A DNA stretch of 64,000 nt from Formosimonas limnophila. Lineage in GTDB: Bacteria; Pseudomonadota; Gammaproteobacteria; Burkholderiales; Burkholderiaceae. The stretch covers positions 45,239 to 109,238 of the forward strand of contig NZ_BMZG01000003.1 of NCBI RefSeq assembly GCF_014652675.1, written 5' to 3'. The position numbers were made by a program, and so were the translations under genes. This document shows, in pieces, positions 7,831 to 15,749 of the stretch (position 1 is the stretch's first letter; each line of letters begins with the position of its first letter). The notes below the pieces were generated by a model that saw only the letters and a program-made list of their open reading frames with translations, was not told where the DNA came from and ran no database searches.

Positions 7831-8112
7831 TTAGCTCGTAATCTGCACACCTTTCCAAAAGGCGACGCGATCTTTGACTGCTTCCGAACCTGCTTTTGGT
7901 TTTGGGTAATACCAAGCGGCGTTTTCGCTTGCTTTGCCGTTCACGTGCAGCGTGTAGTAGTGGGCAAGGCTTTTCCACGGGCAAGTGCTTTGATGGCTGC
8001 TGGAAATGATGTGCTCACGGTTAAGGGCTGACAGCGGAAAATAATGGTTGCCTTCAACCAAAACAGAGTCATCTGATTCAGCAATGATGGTGTCGTTCCA
8101 AATGGCTTTCGT
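7831..8112 (-). CDS. DUF427 domain protein with an apparent ACG start codon
   Basis: The frame encodes a complete DUF427 domain, including KAIWNDTIIAESDDSVLVEG and YYPKPKAG. The family normally begins with Met-Lys-Ala-x-Trp. Here the codon before Lys-Ala-Ile-Trp is ACG (8112-8110), one base from ATG, with an AAGGGA ribosome site 5 nt upstream. Starting there gives 93 residues, the usual family length. No in-frame ATG or GTG exists upstream before a stop; the only conventional alternative is TTG at 8061, which would remove 17 conserved residues. Either ACG is used, or the gene has lost its start. The function of DUF427 is unknown. Confidence 0.7.
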   Translation of the reverse strand, partial: TKAIWNDTIIAESDDSVLVEGNHYFPLSALNREHIISSSHQSTCPWKSLAHYYTLHVNGKASENAAWYYPKPKAGSEAVKDRVAFWKGVQITS

Positions 8113-8143
8113 AAGATTCCCTTTTGTTTGATGTGGCCCTAGT

Positions 8144-8722
8144 CTAGCGTAAATAGTAAGTCGTGCGTAGTTTTTTGATGCGGGCGATGTAGTTTTGGGT
8201 TTCTGCTGGCATTTTTGACAGTTTAAAGCGCTCGTAGGTGCTACCTTTATTTTTTGGCTTTATGTATTGATCGACGTTACCCAAGCCCCAATTGTAAGCG
8301 GCCAGCGTGAGTTCTAAGTTCTTGTTATAACGGTTGTAAAGTTGATCAAGGTATTCAGCTGCGGCCTTGGCTGAATGCTCTGGGTGGGTGCGATCTTTGA
8401 GCCCCAAGTCACGTGCTGTCGGACTCATGAATTGAAAAAGTCCTTTCGCGCCTGCGTGGCTGGTGGCGTTGGGGTCGCCTGCTGACTCTTGGTGCATGAC
8501 TGCTGAGAGTAGACCTTTGGGCAAGTTGTTTTGTTTTTCTAATTTTTCGAGCTCAAGTTTGTCTCGCCAGTCATAAATCTTCTCGGCTACGGTGTCATCG
8601 CCTGATTGATAGCCAAGCTCCTTGAGAATTGGCCACATCATCAAGGCGCAGGCGATGATAGTGACCAGTATCAACACGCGTTGAATAAATTTCTTGGGTG
8701 TTTGGGTGGTGATTTTGCTCAT
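8144..8722 (-). CDS. Membrane-anchored lytic transglycosylase (SLT domain)
   Basis: A 192-residue protein with one N-terminal membrane segment (about residues 15-32) and an SLT-type lysozyme-like domain. The catalytic Glu is in MHQESAGDPNA near residue 78, followed by GAKGLFQFM and later LAAYNWG, the family signatures. It would cleave murein glycan strands with 1,6-anhydro product formation, facing the periplasm. It follows rpmG on the same strand, but a terminator lies between them. Confidence 0.9.
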   Translation of the reverse strand: MSKITTQTPKKFIQRVLILVTIIACALMMWPILKELGYQSGDDTVAEKIYDWRDKLELEKLEKQNNLPKGLLSAVMHQESAGDPNATSHAGAKGLFQFMSPTARDLGLKDRTHPEHSAKAAAEYLDQLYNRYNKNLELTLAAYNWGLGNVDQYIKPKNKGSTYERFKLSKMPAETQNYIARIKKLRTTYYLR

Positions 8723-8782
8723 GGGCGCAAGAATAGCACAGTGATTGCGATTGTTGATTATCTAGTGCAAGAAAATTTCGAT

Positions 8783-8813
8783 AAAAAAAGCCATCGATTT
8801 CGATGGCTTTTTT
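8783..8813 (-). terminator. Terminator of the rpmB-rpmG operon
   Basis: AAAGCCATCG and CGATGGCTTT arms around ATTT; T-runs on both sides, with leftward use 30 bp after rpmG the likely role. Confidence 0.8.
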
Positions 8814-8842
8814 GTGTCATGAGACCTGAAACAATTAAAAAA

Positions 8843-8998
8843 TTATTTGATTTTTGTTTCTTTGTAAATGACGTGTTTGCGTGCCACTGGATCAAATTTT
8901 TTGATTTCCATTTTTTCTGGCATGTTGCGTTTGTTCTTGTCAGTGGTATAGAAGTGACCAGTACCTGCTGTTGATTCGAGTTTGATTTTATCGCGCAT
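8843..8998 (-). CDS. rpmG: 50S ribosomal protein L33
   Basis: A 51-residue protein, [20 protein letters not shown] at its start and [18 protein letters not shown] at its end, matching proteobacterial L33 along its whole length. It is the non-zinc form: the CxxC pairs of zinc-type L33 are absent. It lies 11 bp after rpmB in the conserved rpmB-rpmG operon and ends before a strong terminator. L33 sits near the E site of the large subunit. Confidence 0.95.
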   Translation of the reverse strand: MRDKIKLESTAGTGHFYTTDKNKRNMPEKMEIKKFDPVARKHVIYKETKIK

Positions 8999-9009
8999 GT
9001 TGCTGCTCC

Positions 9010-9243
9010 TTAGATTGTGCCGTTGGCACGCAAGTCTGCGAGGACTGCGTCAATGCCGTTTTTGTCGATGGTGCGCAATGCAGCGTTAGAAACACGCAGA
9101 CGCACGAAACGGTTTTCTGATTCTACCCAAAAACGACGATTGTGCAGATTAGGCAAAAAGCGACGGCGGGTTTTGTTGTGGGCGTGAGAAACATTGTTTC
9201 CCGACATTGGGCGTTTACCCGTTACTTGACATACACGTGCCAT
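9010..9243 (-). CDS. rpmB: 50S ribosomal protein L28
   Basis: A 77-residue L28: [20 protein letters not shown] then [11 protein letters not shown] and [16 protein letters not shown]. Length and sequence are those of the proteobacterial, zinc-free form. First gene of the rpmBG operon, with a sigma-70 promoter at 9373-9401. Confidence 0.97.
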   Translation of the reverse strand: MARVCQVTGKRPMSGNNVSHAHNKTRRRFLPNLHNRRFWVESENRFVRLRVSNAALRTIDKNGIDAVLADLRANGTI

Positions 9244-9372
9244 GATGGCTCCTTAATTTGCTGAAGATTCAAACCATGGTGGCTTTTGTTTTACCCTTTT
9301 TTCAAGGGGGTTAGCGCGGTTTGAACGCTCTTTGAACAAAAACCAGTTAAATTTTTTGTACCTAAACCGAAG

Positions 9373-9401
9373 ATTTTACGCGAAAAATCTCGCTGATGCA
9401 A
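9373..9401 (-). promoter_or_regulatory. Sigma-70 promoter for rpmB-rpmG
   Basis: On the minus strand TTGCAT (9401-9396) and TAAAAT (9378-9373) are separated by exactly 17 bp, about 130 bp before the rpmB start. Both hexamers are close to consensus. Confidence 0.65.
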
Positions 9402-9497
9402 GGTTTTATAAGAGCCGCTTGCTGTGAATTTGGTGTTTTGGCACATTGGTGCTGATTTTTGTGCATTTTTTAAGAGAAATACGATCCGATTTAGGGG

Positions 9498-10238
9498 TTA
9501 AAAGTCTCCCCAAACGGCGTTAAGTGCTGCAATAGCGGCTAAGCCAGCAGACTCTGTGCGCAATACGCGCGGGCCGAGTACGGTGTTGGTGAAGGCTGAG
9601 ACTTGTGCATGTGCGAGCTCCTTGTCATCAAAGCCGCCTTCTGGGCCGATGAGCAGCGTGATTTCTTGGTTTTCTGACGGTGTGGATAGGGTTTTAAATG
9701 GAACAGCACCGTTGGGATGCAGCATCAGTTTGAGGCTGGGCTGGGATTTTTGTGTGTCGAGGAATCTGGTCAGAGGCTGTGGCGCGTCCAATTGAGGTAG
9801 GACATTGCGGCCACATTGCGCACAGGCTGCGACTATGATGCGCTGCCAGTGCTCTACTTTTTTTGTGGCACGCTCTGGGGTGAGTTTGATTTGGCTTTTG
9901 GCTGAAAATAATGGTGTGATGCGGGTGACGCCGAGTTCCACGGCTTTTTCGATGGTCCAGTCCATTTTGTCGCCAACAGAGAGGCACTGAGCAAGTGTAA
10001 TGGATAGCGGAGGCTCAACAGAAATGGCGTCAATGGCGGTGAGGATGGCGTGGGCTGATTTTTTTTCGATTTGAGTCAGTTGTGCGTGGGCTTGGTTGCC
10101 GACGCCATCAAACAGTCTGATTTCATGGCTTTCACGTAGGCGAAGAACATTGACTGCATGATGGAAAATGTCATTGGGCAGCTCGAACGGGTGGTGCATT
10201 GCTGGCAGCGGTGCTGCGTAGTAAAAACGAAAACTCAT
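9498..10238 (-). CDS. rsmE: 16S rRNA m3U1498 methyltransferase
   Basis: A 246-residue SPOUT-class RNA methyltransferase. The C-terminal knot carries LLIGPEGGFDDKEL (near residues 198-211) and LGPRVLRTESAGLAAI, the AdoMet-binding loops of RsmE; the N-terminal domain is PUA-like. It methylates N3 of U1498 in the 30S subunit. It is divergent from ribBA with about 100 bp between the starts. Confidence 0.95.
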   Translation of the reverse strand: MSFRFYYAAPLPAMHHPFELPNDIFHHAVNVLRLRESHEIRLFDGVGNQAHAQLTQIEKKSAHAILTAIDAISVEPPLSITLAQCLSVGDKMDWTIEKAVELGVTRITPLFSAKSQIKLTPERATKKVEHWQRIIVAACAQCGRNVLPQLDAPQPLTRFLDTQKSQPSLKLMLHPNGAVPFKTLSTPSENQEITLLIGPEGGFDDKELAHAQVSAFTNTVLGPRVLRTESAGLAAIAALNAVWGDF

Positions 10239-10341
10239 GATTTGGCTTTCTTAAAAATTGCATCAATTGTAGCGTAAGTCGTGACTATCATTAGCGCATT
10301 AAGTTCACGTACAATGGTGTTTTATATTATTGGAGTCTTAT

Positions 10342-11460
10342 ATGACGATGTCGATTTCCCCCACCTCTGAGATTGTTGAGGAAATTAAAGCGGGGCGTAT
10401 GGTGATTTTGGTGGACGAAGAGGATCGTGAGAATGAAGGTGATGTGATTCTTGCGGCTGATTTTGTGACGCCTGAAGCGATTAACTTTATGGCCAAGCAT
10501 TGCCGTGGTCTCGTTTGTTTGACGTTGACGCAAGCGCGCTGTGATGCACTGGGACTCAATATGATGGTCAGCGACGGTGGTAACGGGACGCAATTTGGTA
10601 CGAATTTTACAGTGTCTATTGAAGCGAAAGAGGGGGTGACGACAGGTATTTCGGCGGCTGATCGTGCTTTGACGATCAAGGTTGCCGCTGGAGAGCAATA
10701 CACCGCTGCCGATATTGTTCAACCAGGGCATGTGTTCCCTGTGCGTGCTGTGGAGGGTGGTGTTTTGGTTCGTGCTGGTCACACTGAAGCGGGTTGTGAT
10801 TTGGCCGCTTTGGCTGGATTGACGCCTGCGTCGGTCATTTGCGAAATCATGAAAGATGATGGCGAGATGGCACGTTTGCCCGACTTGATGGTGTTTGCCC
10901 AAGAGCACGGCTTGAAAATAGGTACCATTACTGACCTCATCGCTTATCGAAGTCAAAAAGAAACGTTGATTCAGCGCGTTGGTGAGCGTGAGATGCAAAC
11001 TGCTCAGGGGTTGTTTCATGCGATTGCATATAAAGAGTCATGCAGTGACAATGTTCATCTCGTTTTAACCAAAGGTGATGTTGCCAATACGGAGGTGGTG
11101 CCTGTCCGTGTGCATGAGCCGTTATCGGTGCTTGATGTGTTGGATGTGGCGAAAACCACACATTCTGTGTCTCTTGACGCGGCACTCAAGCACATTGAAC
11201 AGGAAGGCGTTGGTGTGGCTGTTTTGCTTAATTGCCAAGAGTCTTCTGCGCGCTTAACGGCGCAATTTTCTCGATTGAATGCGCAAGAGCGTGGTGAAAA
11301 GCTGGCCAAAAAAGCGCCAACGGAGTTGCTTTTGTACGGTATTGGTGCGCAAATTCTAAAAGACGTTGGTGTGCAAAAAATGATGCTGCTTGGTAGTCCT
11401 CGCAAAATGCCATCCATGGGTGGTTTCGGCTTGGAGGTGGTTGGTTTTAGTGGTGTATGA
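10342..11460 (+). CDS. ribB: 3,4-dihydroxy-2-butanone-4-phosphate synthase with degenerate GTP cyclohydrolase II-like tail
   Basis: 372 residues from ATG 10342 (ribosome site TGGAG). Residues 1-205 are a complete RibB domain, with VDEEDRENEGDVI near residues 28-40 and HTEAGCDLAALAG, making the four-carbon riboflavin precursor from ribulose 5-phosphate. The rest has the outline of GTP cyclohydrolase II (VRVHEPLSVLDVLD, YGIGAQILKDVGV, GFGLEVVGF), but the zinc cysteines that should follow the VRVHSEC site and the RQEGRG motif are absent (the latter reads NCQESSA). The tail is therefore predicted inactive, so a separate ribA is expected elsewhere. No FMN riboswitch fits in the 103 bp before it. 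Confidence 0.93.
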   Translation: MTMSISPTSEIVEEIKAGRMVILVDEEDRENEGDVILAADFVTPEAINFMAKHCRGLVCLTLTQARCDALGLNMMVSDGGNGTQFGTNFTVSIEAKEGVTTGISAADRALTIKVAAGEQYTAADIVQPGHVFPVRAVEGGVLVRAGHTEAGCDLAALAGLTPASVICEIMKDDGEMARLPDLMVFAQEHGLKIGTITDLIAYRSQKETLIQRVGEREMQTAQGLFHAIAYKESCSDNVHLVLTKGDVANTEVVPVRVHEPLSVLDVLDVAKTTHSVSLDAALKHIEQEGVGVAVLLNCQESSARLTAQFSRLNAQERGEKLAKKAPTELLLYGIGAQILKDVGVQKMMLLGSPRKMPSMGGFGLEVVGFSGV

Positions 11461-11582
11461 GTGAATCCCCTGTGTTGGCTGCGTATTGGCTGAGTTAATA
11501 CCCAGGCTCGTGTTTCTTATGCACACGGATGGTTTCGAGCACCTCGCAGCTCCATTATTTCTAATTTTTAAAAGGATAAAAA

Positions 11583-12320
11583 ATGCCCGCTCAATGGCTT
11601 ATTGGTAACTGGAAAATGAATGGTAGCATGGACAGTAACGCAGCACTTCTGACAGAAATTCGCCAAGTCTCAGGTTCGGCCAAAATGGCAGTGGCTGTAC
11701 CGCATCCCTATCTCTCGCAGGCGAGAGATGCATTGTCTGGCTCTGAGGTTCAAGTATCAGCTCAGAATCTATCCGCGTTCGAGAAAGGCGCTTATACAGG
11801 TGAGGTCTCAGCCCTAATGCTTTGCGAGTTCGGTGTGAAGCTCGCGCTGGTTGGCCACTCAGAGCGTCGTCATTTGTTTGGTGAGTCGGACGAAGTGGTT
11901 GCAGCCAAAACCATAGCGGCGCTTAATGCTCGATTAACACCTGTTGTCTGTGTAGGTGAGACTCTGACTGAGCGTGAAGCAGGCAATGCCAAAGAGGTTG
12001 TCTTGCGTCAGCTTAATGCAGTCATTGATGGCATCGGAGCAGAACGCTTAAGCCGCTGCATTTTGGCTTATGAGCCCGTATGGGCCATCGGTACGGGAAA
12101 AACGGCCAGTCCTGAGCAAGCTCAAGAAGTCCATGGCTGGTTGCGAGAGATCGCTGTGCAGTCAGGTGCGGCAGGTGTCAGCATTTTGTACGGTGGCAGT
12201 GTGAAAGCCAATAATGCCGCAGAGATGTTTGCTCAGCCCGATGTCAATGGCGGTTTGATTGGTGGAGCCTCGCTCGATGCCAATGAGTTTATCGCGATTT
12301 ATCAAGCGCTGTGTGCATAG
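11583..12320 (+). CDS. tpiA: Triosephosphate isomerase
   Basis: A 245-residue TIM barrel. Active-site motifs are present: NWKMNGS (catalytic Asn and Lys) near residues 8-14, GHSERR (electrophilic His) near 92-97, and YEPVWAIGTGKTA (base Glu and the mobile loop) near 162-174. It interconverts dihydroxyacetone phosphate and glyceraldehyde 3-phosphate. First of three co-oriented carbon-metabolism genes (tpiA, tktA, gap); the secG and tRNA genes that often follow tpiA in betaproteobacteria are not here. Confidence 0.97.
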   Translation: MPAQWLIGNWKMNGSMDSNAALLTEIRQVSGSAKMAVAVPHPYLSQARDALSGSEVQVSAQNLSAFEKGAYTGEVSALMLCEFGVKLALVGHSERRHLFGESDEVVAAKTIAALNARLTPVVCVGETLTEREAGNAKEVVLRQLNAVIDGIGAERLSRCILAYEPVWAIGTGKTASPEQAQEVHGWLREIAVQSGAAGVSILYGGSVKANNAAEMFAQPDVNGGLIGGASLDANEFIAIYQALCA

Positions 12321-12374
12321 GTTTCGGGCGTTTTTATTCCGCTTGTGTATTTTAGTCACAGCCCGCAAGGCATC

Positions 12375-12383
12375 TGCTAGAAT
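12375..12383 (+). promoter_or_regulatory. Extended -10 promoter element before tktA
   Basis: TGCTAGAAT is an extended -10 (TGn-TAGAAT) 75 bp before the tktA start. No good -35 is visible, which fits extended -10 promoters. It would give tktA its own transcript after tpiA. Confidence 0.45.
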
Positions 12384-12457
12384 ACGTGATTTTTATTTCG
12401 GAAATGCGGCGCGCTGTGTTTCCTCTACTTTCTCAATAAAATTGTTAAGAGGTTTTC

Positions 12458-14473
12458 ATGTCAGCAAGCAATAAACAAATGGCGAATGCTATCCGTGCGT
12501 TGTCGATGGATGCAGTTCAAAAAGCGAATTCTGGCCACCCTGGGATGCCGATGGGTATGGCTGATATTGCTGTGGCATTGTGGAGTCCAGCCAGTGGGTT
12601 GTTTAAACATAACCCAACGGATTCAAAATGGTTTGATCGCGATCGCTTCATTTTGTCGAATGGACACGGCTCAATGTTGCTTTACTCGTTGTTGCATCTG
12701 ACGGGTTACAAGCTGACAATGAATGACATCAAAAACTTCCGCCAATTGCATTCAAAAACAGCGGGTCACCCTGAGTATGGCTTTGCCGAAGGGATTGAAA
12801 CCACCACGGGCCCGCTGGGTCAGGGTATTGCTAACGCAGTGGGTATGGCCTTGACTGAGAAACTCCTTGCGCAAGAATTCAACAAAGATGGTCACAATAT
12901 CGTTGATCATTCGACTTTTGTTTTCCTTGGTGACGGCTGCATGATGGAGGGTGTGAGCCACGAAGCGTGCGCGTTGGCAGGTACATTAAATCTGTCGAAA
13001 CTTATCGCTATTTATGACGACAACGGTATTTCGATTGACGGCCAAGTTGATCCTTGGTTCACAGATGACACGCCTAAACGCTTTGAGTCTTATGGTTGGA
13101 ACGTGATTCGCAACGTCGATGGCCATGATGTTGCTGCCGTCAAAAAAGCGATTGAAGACGCGAAGAAAAACGCGCCAAAAGACACTGGCCCGACATTGAT
13201 TTGCTGTAAAACCACCATTGGTTTTGGCTCACCTAAATTCCAAGGTACGGACAAAGTTCATGGTGCTGCATTGGGTGCTGAAGAAGTGGCAGCGACGCGC
13301 GCACACATTGGCTGGGAATATCCAGCATTTGAAGTGCCTCAAGATATTTATGATGCTTGGGACTCTAAAACCACGGGTGCAGCGGCACAAAAAGAATGGC
13401 AAGAACGCTTTAATGACTACGCGAAAAAATTCCCCAGAGAAGCCAAAGAATTCACACGCCGCATGAAAGGCGAATTGCCCGCGGACTTTGACAAGGCCGT
13501 TGAAGCATATCTCAAAACTTGCGCTGAAAAAGCGGAAACCATCGCTTCACGCAAAGCTTCTCAAAACGCCATTGAAGCCTATGCGCCTTCATTGCCTGAG
13601 TTCCTCGGCGGTTCGGCTGATTTGACCAGCTCGAATCTAACCAACTGGTCAACCTGCGTTCGCTTAAAACCAGGTCAATGGGGCAATCATATTAGTTACG
13701 GTGTGCGCGAATTCGGCATGAGTGCGATTATGAACGGCATTGCTTTGCACGGTGGCTATTTGCCGTTTGGTGCGACGTTCTTGACATTCTCTGATTACTC
13801 ACGCAACGCATTGCGTATGGCTGCGTTGATGAAAATCCGTACGCTGTTTGTCTTCACACATGACTCGATTGGCGTGGGTGAAGATGGTCCGACACATCAA
13901 CCTGTCGAGCACACAGCCAGCTTGCGTTTGATTCCGAATCTCGATGTATGGCGCCCATGCGATACCACCGAGTCAGTCGTGGCTTGGGCCCAGTCGATTA
14001 AGCGTCCAGACGGCCCATCGACCATGATTTATACCCGTCAAAATTTGCAGTTTCAAAAACGCAATGCGACACAAACCAAAAACATCGCCAAAGGTGGCTA
14101 TGTTCTCCGCGATGTTAAAGCCGCGAAGGAAAAAGCACAAATCGTCCTCATCGCCACTGGCTCAGAAGTCGATCTTATTGTTAAAGCTGCAGACGTGCTC
14201 GTAGCCAAAGGTGTTTCAACTCGCGTGGTTTCGATGCCGTGCACCAATGTATTTAATCGCCAAACTGCTGCTTACAAAAAGAGCGTACTCGGCGAAGGCA
14301 TCGCACGCGTGGCCGTTGAAGCTGGTGTGACAGATACATGGTGGCGTTATCAGTGCGCGGCGGTGATTGGGATGGAATGTTTCGGTGAGTCTGCGCCCGC
14401 GCCAGAGTTGTTTAAGTTGTTTGGTTTCACTGTTGAAAACGTGGTGAACACCGCTTTATCAGTATTGCAGTAA
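12458..14473 (+). CDS. tktA: Transketolase
   Basis: A 671-residue transketolase of full length. The thiamine-diphosphate domain shows [20 protein letters not shown] near residue 65 and [13 protein letters not shown] (GDG...N-type ThDP/Mg site) near residue 154; the central pyrimidine-binding domain carries [20 protein letters not shown] and [18 protein letters not shown]. It shuttles two-carbon units in the pentose phosphate pathway. It sits between tpiA and gap, so its products feed directly into the neighbouring glycolytic enzymes; rpe is about 21 kb away. Confidence 0.97.
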   Translation: MSASNKQMANAIRALSMDAVQKANSGHPGMPMGMADIAVALWSPASGLFKHNPTDSKWFDRDRFILSNGHGSMLLYSLLHLTGYKLTMNDIKNFRQLHSKTAGHPEYGFAEGIETTTGPLGQGIANAVGMALTEKLLAQEFNKDGHNIVDHSTFVFLGDGCMMEGVSHEACALAGTLNLSKLIAIYDDNGISIDGQVDPWFTDDTPKRFESYGWNVIRNVDGHDVAAVKKAIEDAKKNAPKDTGPTLICCKTTIGFGSPKFQGTDKVHGAALGAEEVAATRAHIGWEYPAFEVPQDIYDAWDSKTTGAAAQKEWQERFNDYAKKFPREAKEFTRRMKGELPADFDKAVEAYLKTCAEKAETIASRKASQNAIEAYAPSLPEFLGGSADLTSSNLTNWSTCVRLKPGQWGNHISYGVREFGMSAIMNGIALHGGYLPFGATFLTFSDYSRNALRMAALMKIRTLFVFTHDSIGVGEDGPTHQPVEHTASLRLIPNLDVWRPCDTTESVVAWAQSIKRPDGPSTMIYTRQNLQFQKRNATQTKNIAKGGYVLRDVKAAKEKAQIVLIATGSEVDLIVKAADVLVAKGVSTRVVSMPCTNVFNRQTAAYKKSVLGEGIARVAVEAGVTDTWWRYQCAAVIGMECFGESAPAPELFKLFGFTVENVVNTALSVLQ

Positions 14474-14479
14474 ATGGCT

Positions 14480-14513
14480 CAAAGCATCTCGCTTTCATAG
14501 CGAGGTGCTTGTG
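14480..14513. other. Inverted repeat between tktA and gap
   Basis: AGCATCTCGCT and AGCGAGGTGCT can pair around a short loop just after the tktA stop. No U-run follows, so it may be an mRNA 3'-end stabiliser or processing site rather than a terminator. Confidence 0.4.
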
Positions 14514-14605
14514 AGTTGCGATAGACAGTAGTACCGTGGACAAGTCGCTTGTCCGTTTATAAAAAAGAGGGAAGTTATTTTTAACTTAATATTGGAGAAA
14601 CAACA

Positions 14606-15616
14606 ATGACCATCAAAGTAGCCATCAACGGTTATGGCCGTATTGGCCGAAATATTTTGCGCGCGCATTATGAAGGCGGCAAAAAGCACGACATCGAAAT
14701 TGTCGCCATCAATGACTTGGGCGATGCAAAAATCAACGCTTATTTGACACAGTTTGATACGGCTCATGGCAAATTCCCAGGTACCGTAACCGTAGATGGT
14801 GACTCTATCATCGTCAATGGCGACCGTATCAAAGTATTGGCAGAACGCGATCCTGCCAAATTGCCTTGGGGCGAATTGGGCGTGGACGTCGTTATGGAGT
14901 GCACAGGTTTTTTCACCACCAAAGAAGCGGCATCTAAACATCTCCAAGGCGGAGCGAAAAAAGTCATTATCTCAGCACCTGGCGGTAAAGACGTGGATGC
15001 AACCGTTGTGTACGGTGTGAATCACCATGTGCTCAAATCAACGGACACAGTGGTTTCTAACGCGTCTTGCACCACCAATTGCTTGGCTCCTTTGGTCAAA
15101 CCACTGCACGATGCGATTGGCGTGGTGAGTGGTCTCATGACCACTGTTCACTCATACACAAATGATCAACGTCTGACTGACGTTTATCACGAAGACATGC
15201 GCCGCGCGCGCTCTGCCACCATGAGCATGATTCCGACGAAAACAGGCGCAGCGGCGGCGGTTGGTCTCGTATTACCAGAGTTGAATGGTAAGCTCGATGG
15301 TTATGCGATTCGCGTACCAACCATTAATGTGTCTTTGGTGGATTTGTCATTCGTAGCAGCACGTGACACAACGGTTGAAGAAGTCAATAGCATCATGAAA
15401 GCAGCGTCTGAAGGCCCACTCAAGGGTATTTTGGGCTACGTCACCGAGCCGCTCGTTTCAGTAGACTTTAATCATGACCCAGCGTCGTCATCGTATGACG
15501 TGAGTCTCACCAAAGTTTCTGGACGCTTGGTCAAAGTGGGTAGTTGGTATGACAATGAATGGGGTTTCTCTAACCGCATGTTGGACACGACTGTCGCATT
15601 GATGAGTGCTAAATAA
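14606..15616 (+). CDS. gap: Glyceraldehyde-3-phosphate dehydrogenase
   Basis: A 336-residue type I GAPDH. NAD-binding begins at [15 protein letters not shown]; the catalytic cysteine is in [12 protein letters not shown] near residue 155, and [13 protein letters not shown] lies near the C-terminus. It oxidises glyceraldehyde 3-phosphate to 1,3-bisphosphoglycerate. GGAGAA ribosome site just before the ATG. Downstream, GGCGGGC/GCCCGCC arms at 15643-15663 form a hairpin without a T-run. Confidence 0.97.
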   Translation: MTIKVAINGYGRIGRNILRAHYEGGKKHDIEIVAINDLGDAKINAYLTQFDTAHGKFPGTVTVDGDSIIVNGDRIKVLAERDPAKLPWGELGVDVVMECTGFFTTKEAASKHLQGGAKKVIISAPGGKDVDATVVYGVNHHVLKSTDTVVSNASCTTNCLAPLVKPLHDAIGVVSGLMTTVHSYTNDQRLTDVYHEDMRRARSATMSMIPTKTGAAAAVGLVLPELNGKLDGYAIRVPTINVSLVDLSFVAARDTTVEEVNSIMKAASEGPLKGILGYVTEPLVSVDFNHDPASSSYDVSLTKVSGRLVKVGSWYDNEWGFSNRMLDTTVALMSAK

Positions 15617-15749
15617 AATCAAGTATCAATGTACTTGAATGGAGGCGGGCTTTATGCCCGCCAACTGCGTATTAGAAGGTCATTGATTTGTGGTTTTGAG
15701 TACGAGACCAAAAATGAATCACCGTATTTAAGAAGATGAAAGCAGAGCG

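Noticed and set aside
10239..10341. FMN riboswitch before ribB
   Set aside because: Only 103 bp to the divergent rsmE start, with none of the conserved stem sequences seen.
15643..15663. GGCGGGC/GCCCGCC hairpin after gap as a terminator
   Set aside because: Good stem but no T-run follows on either strand, so it is not listed as a terminator.
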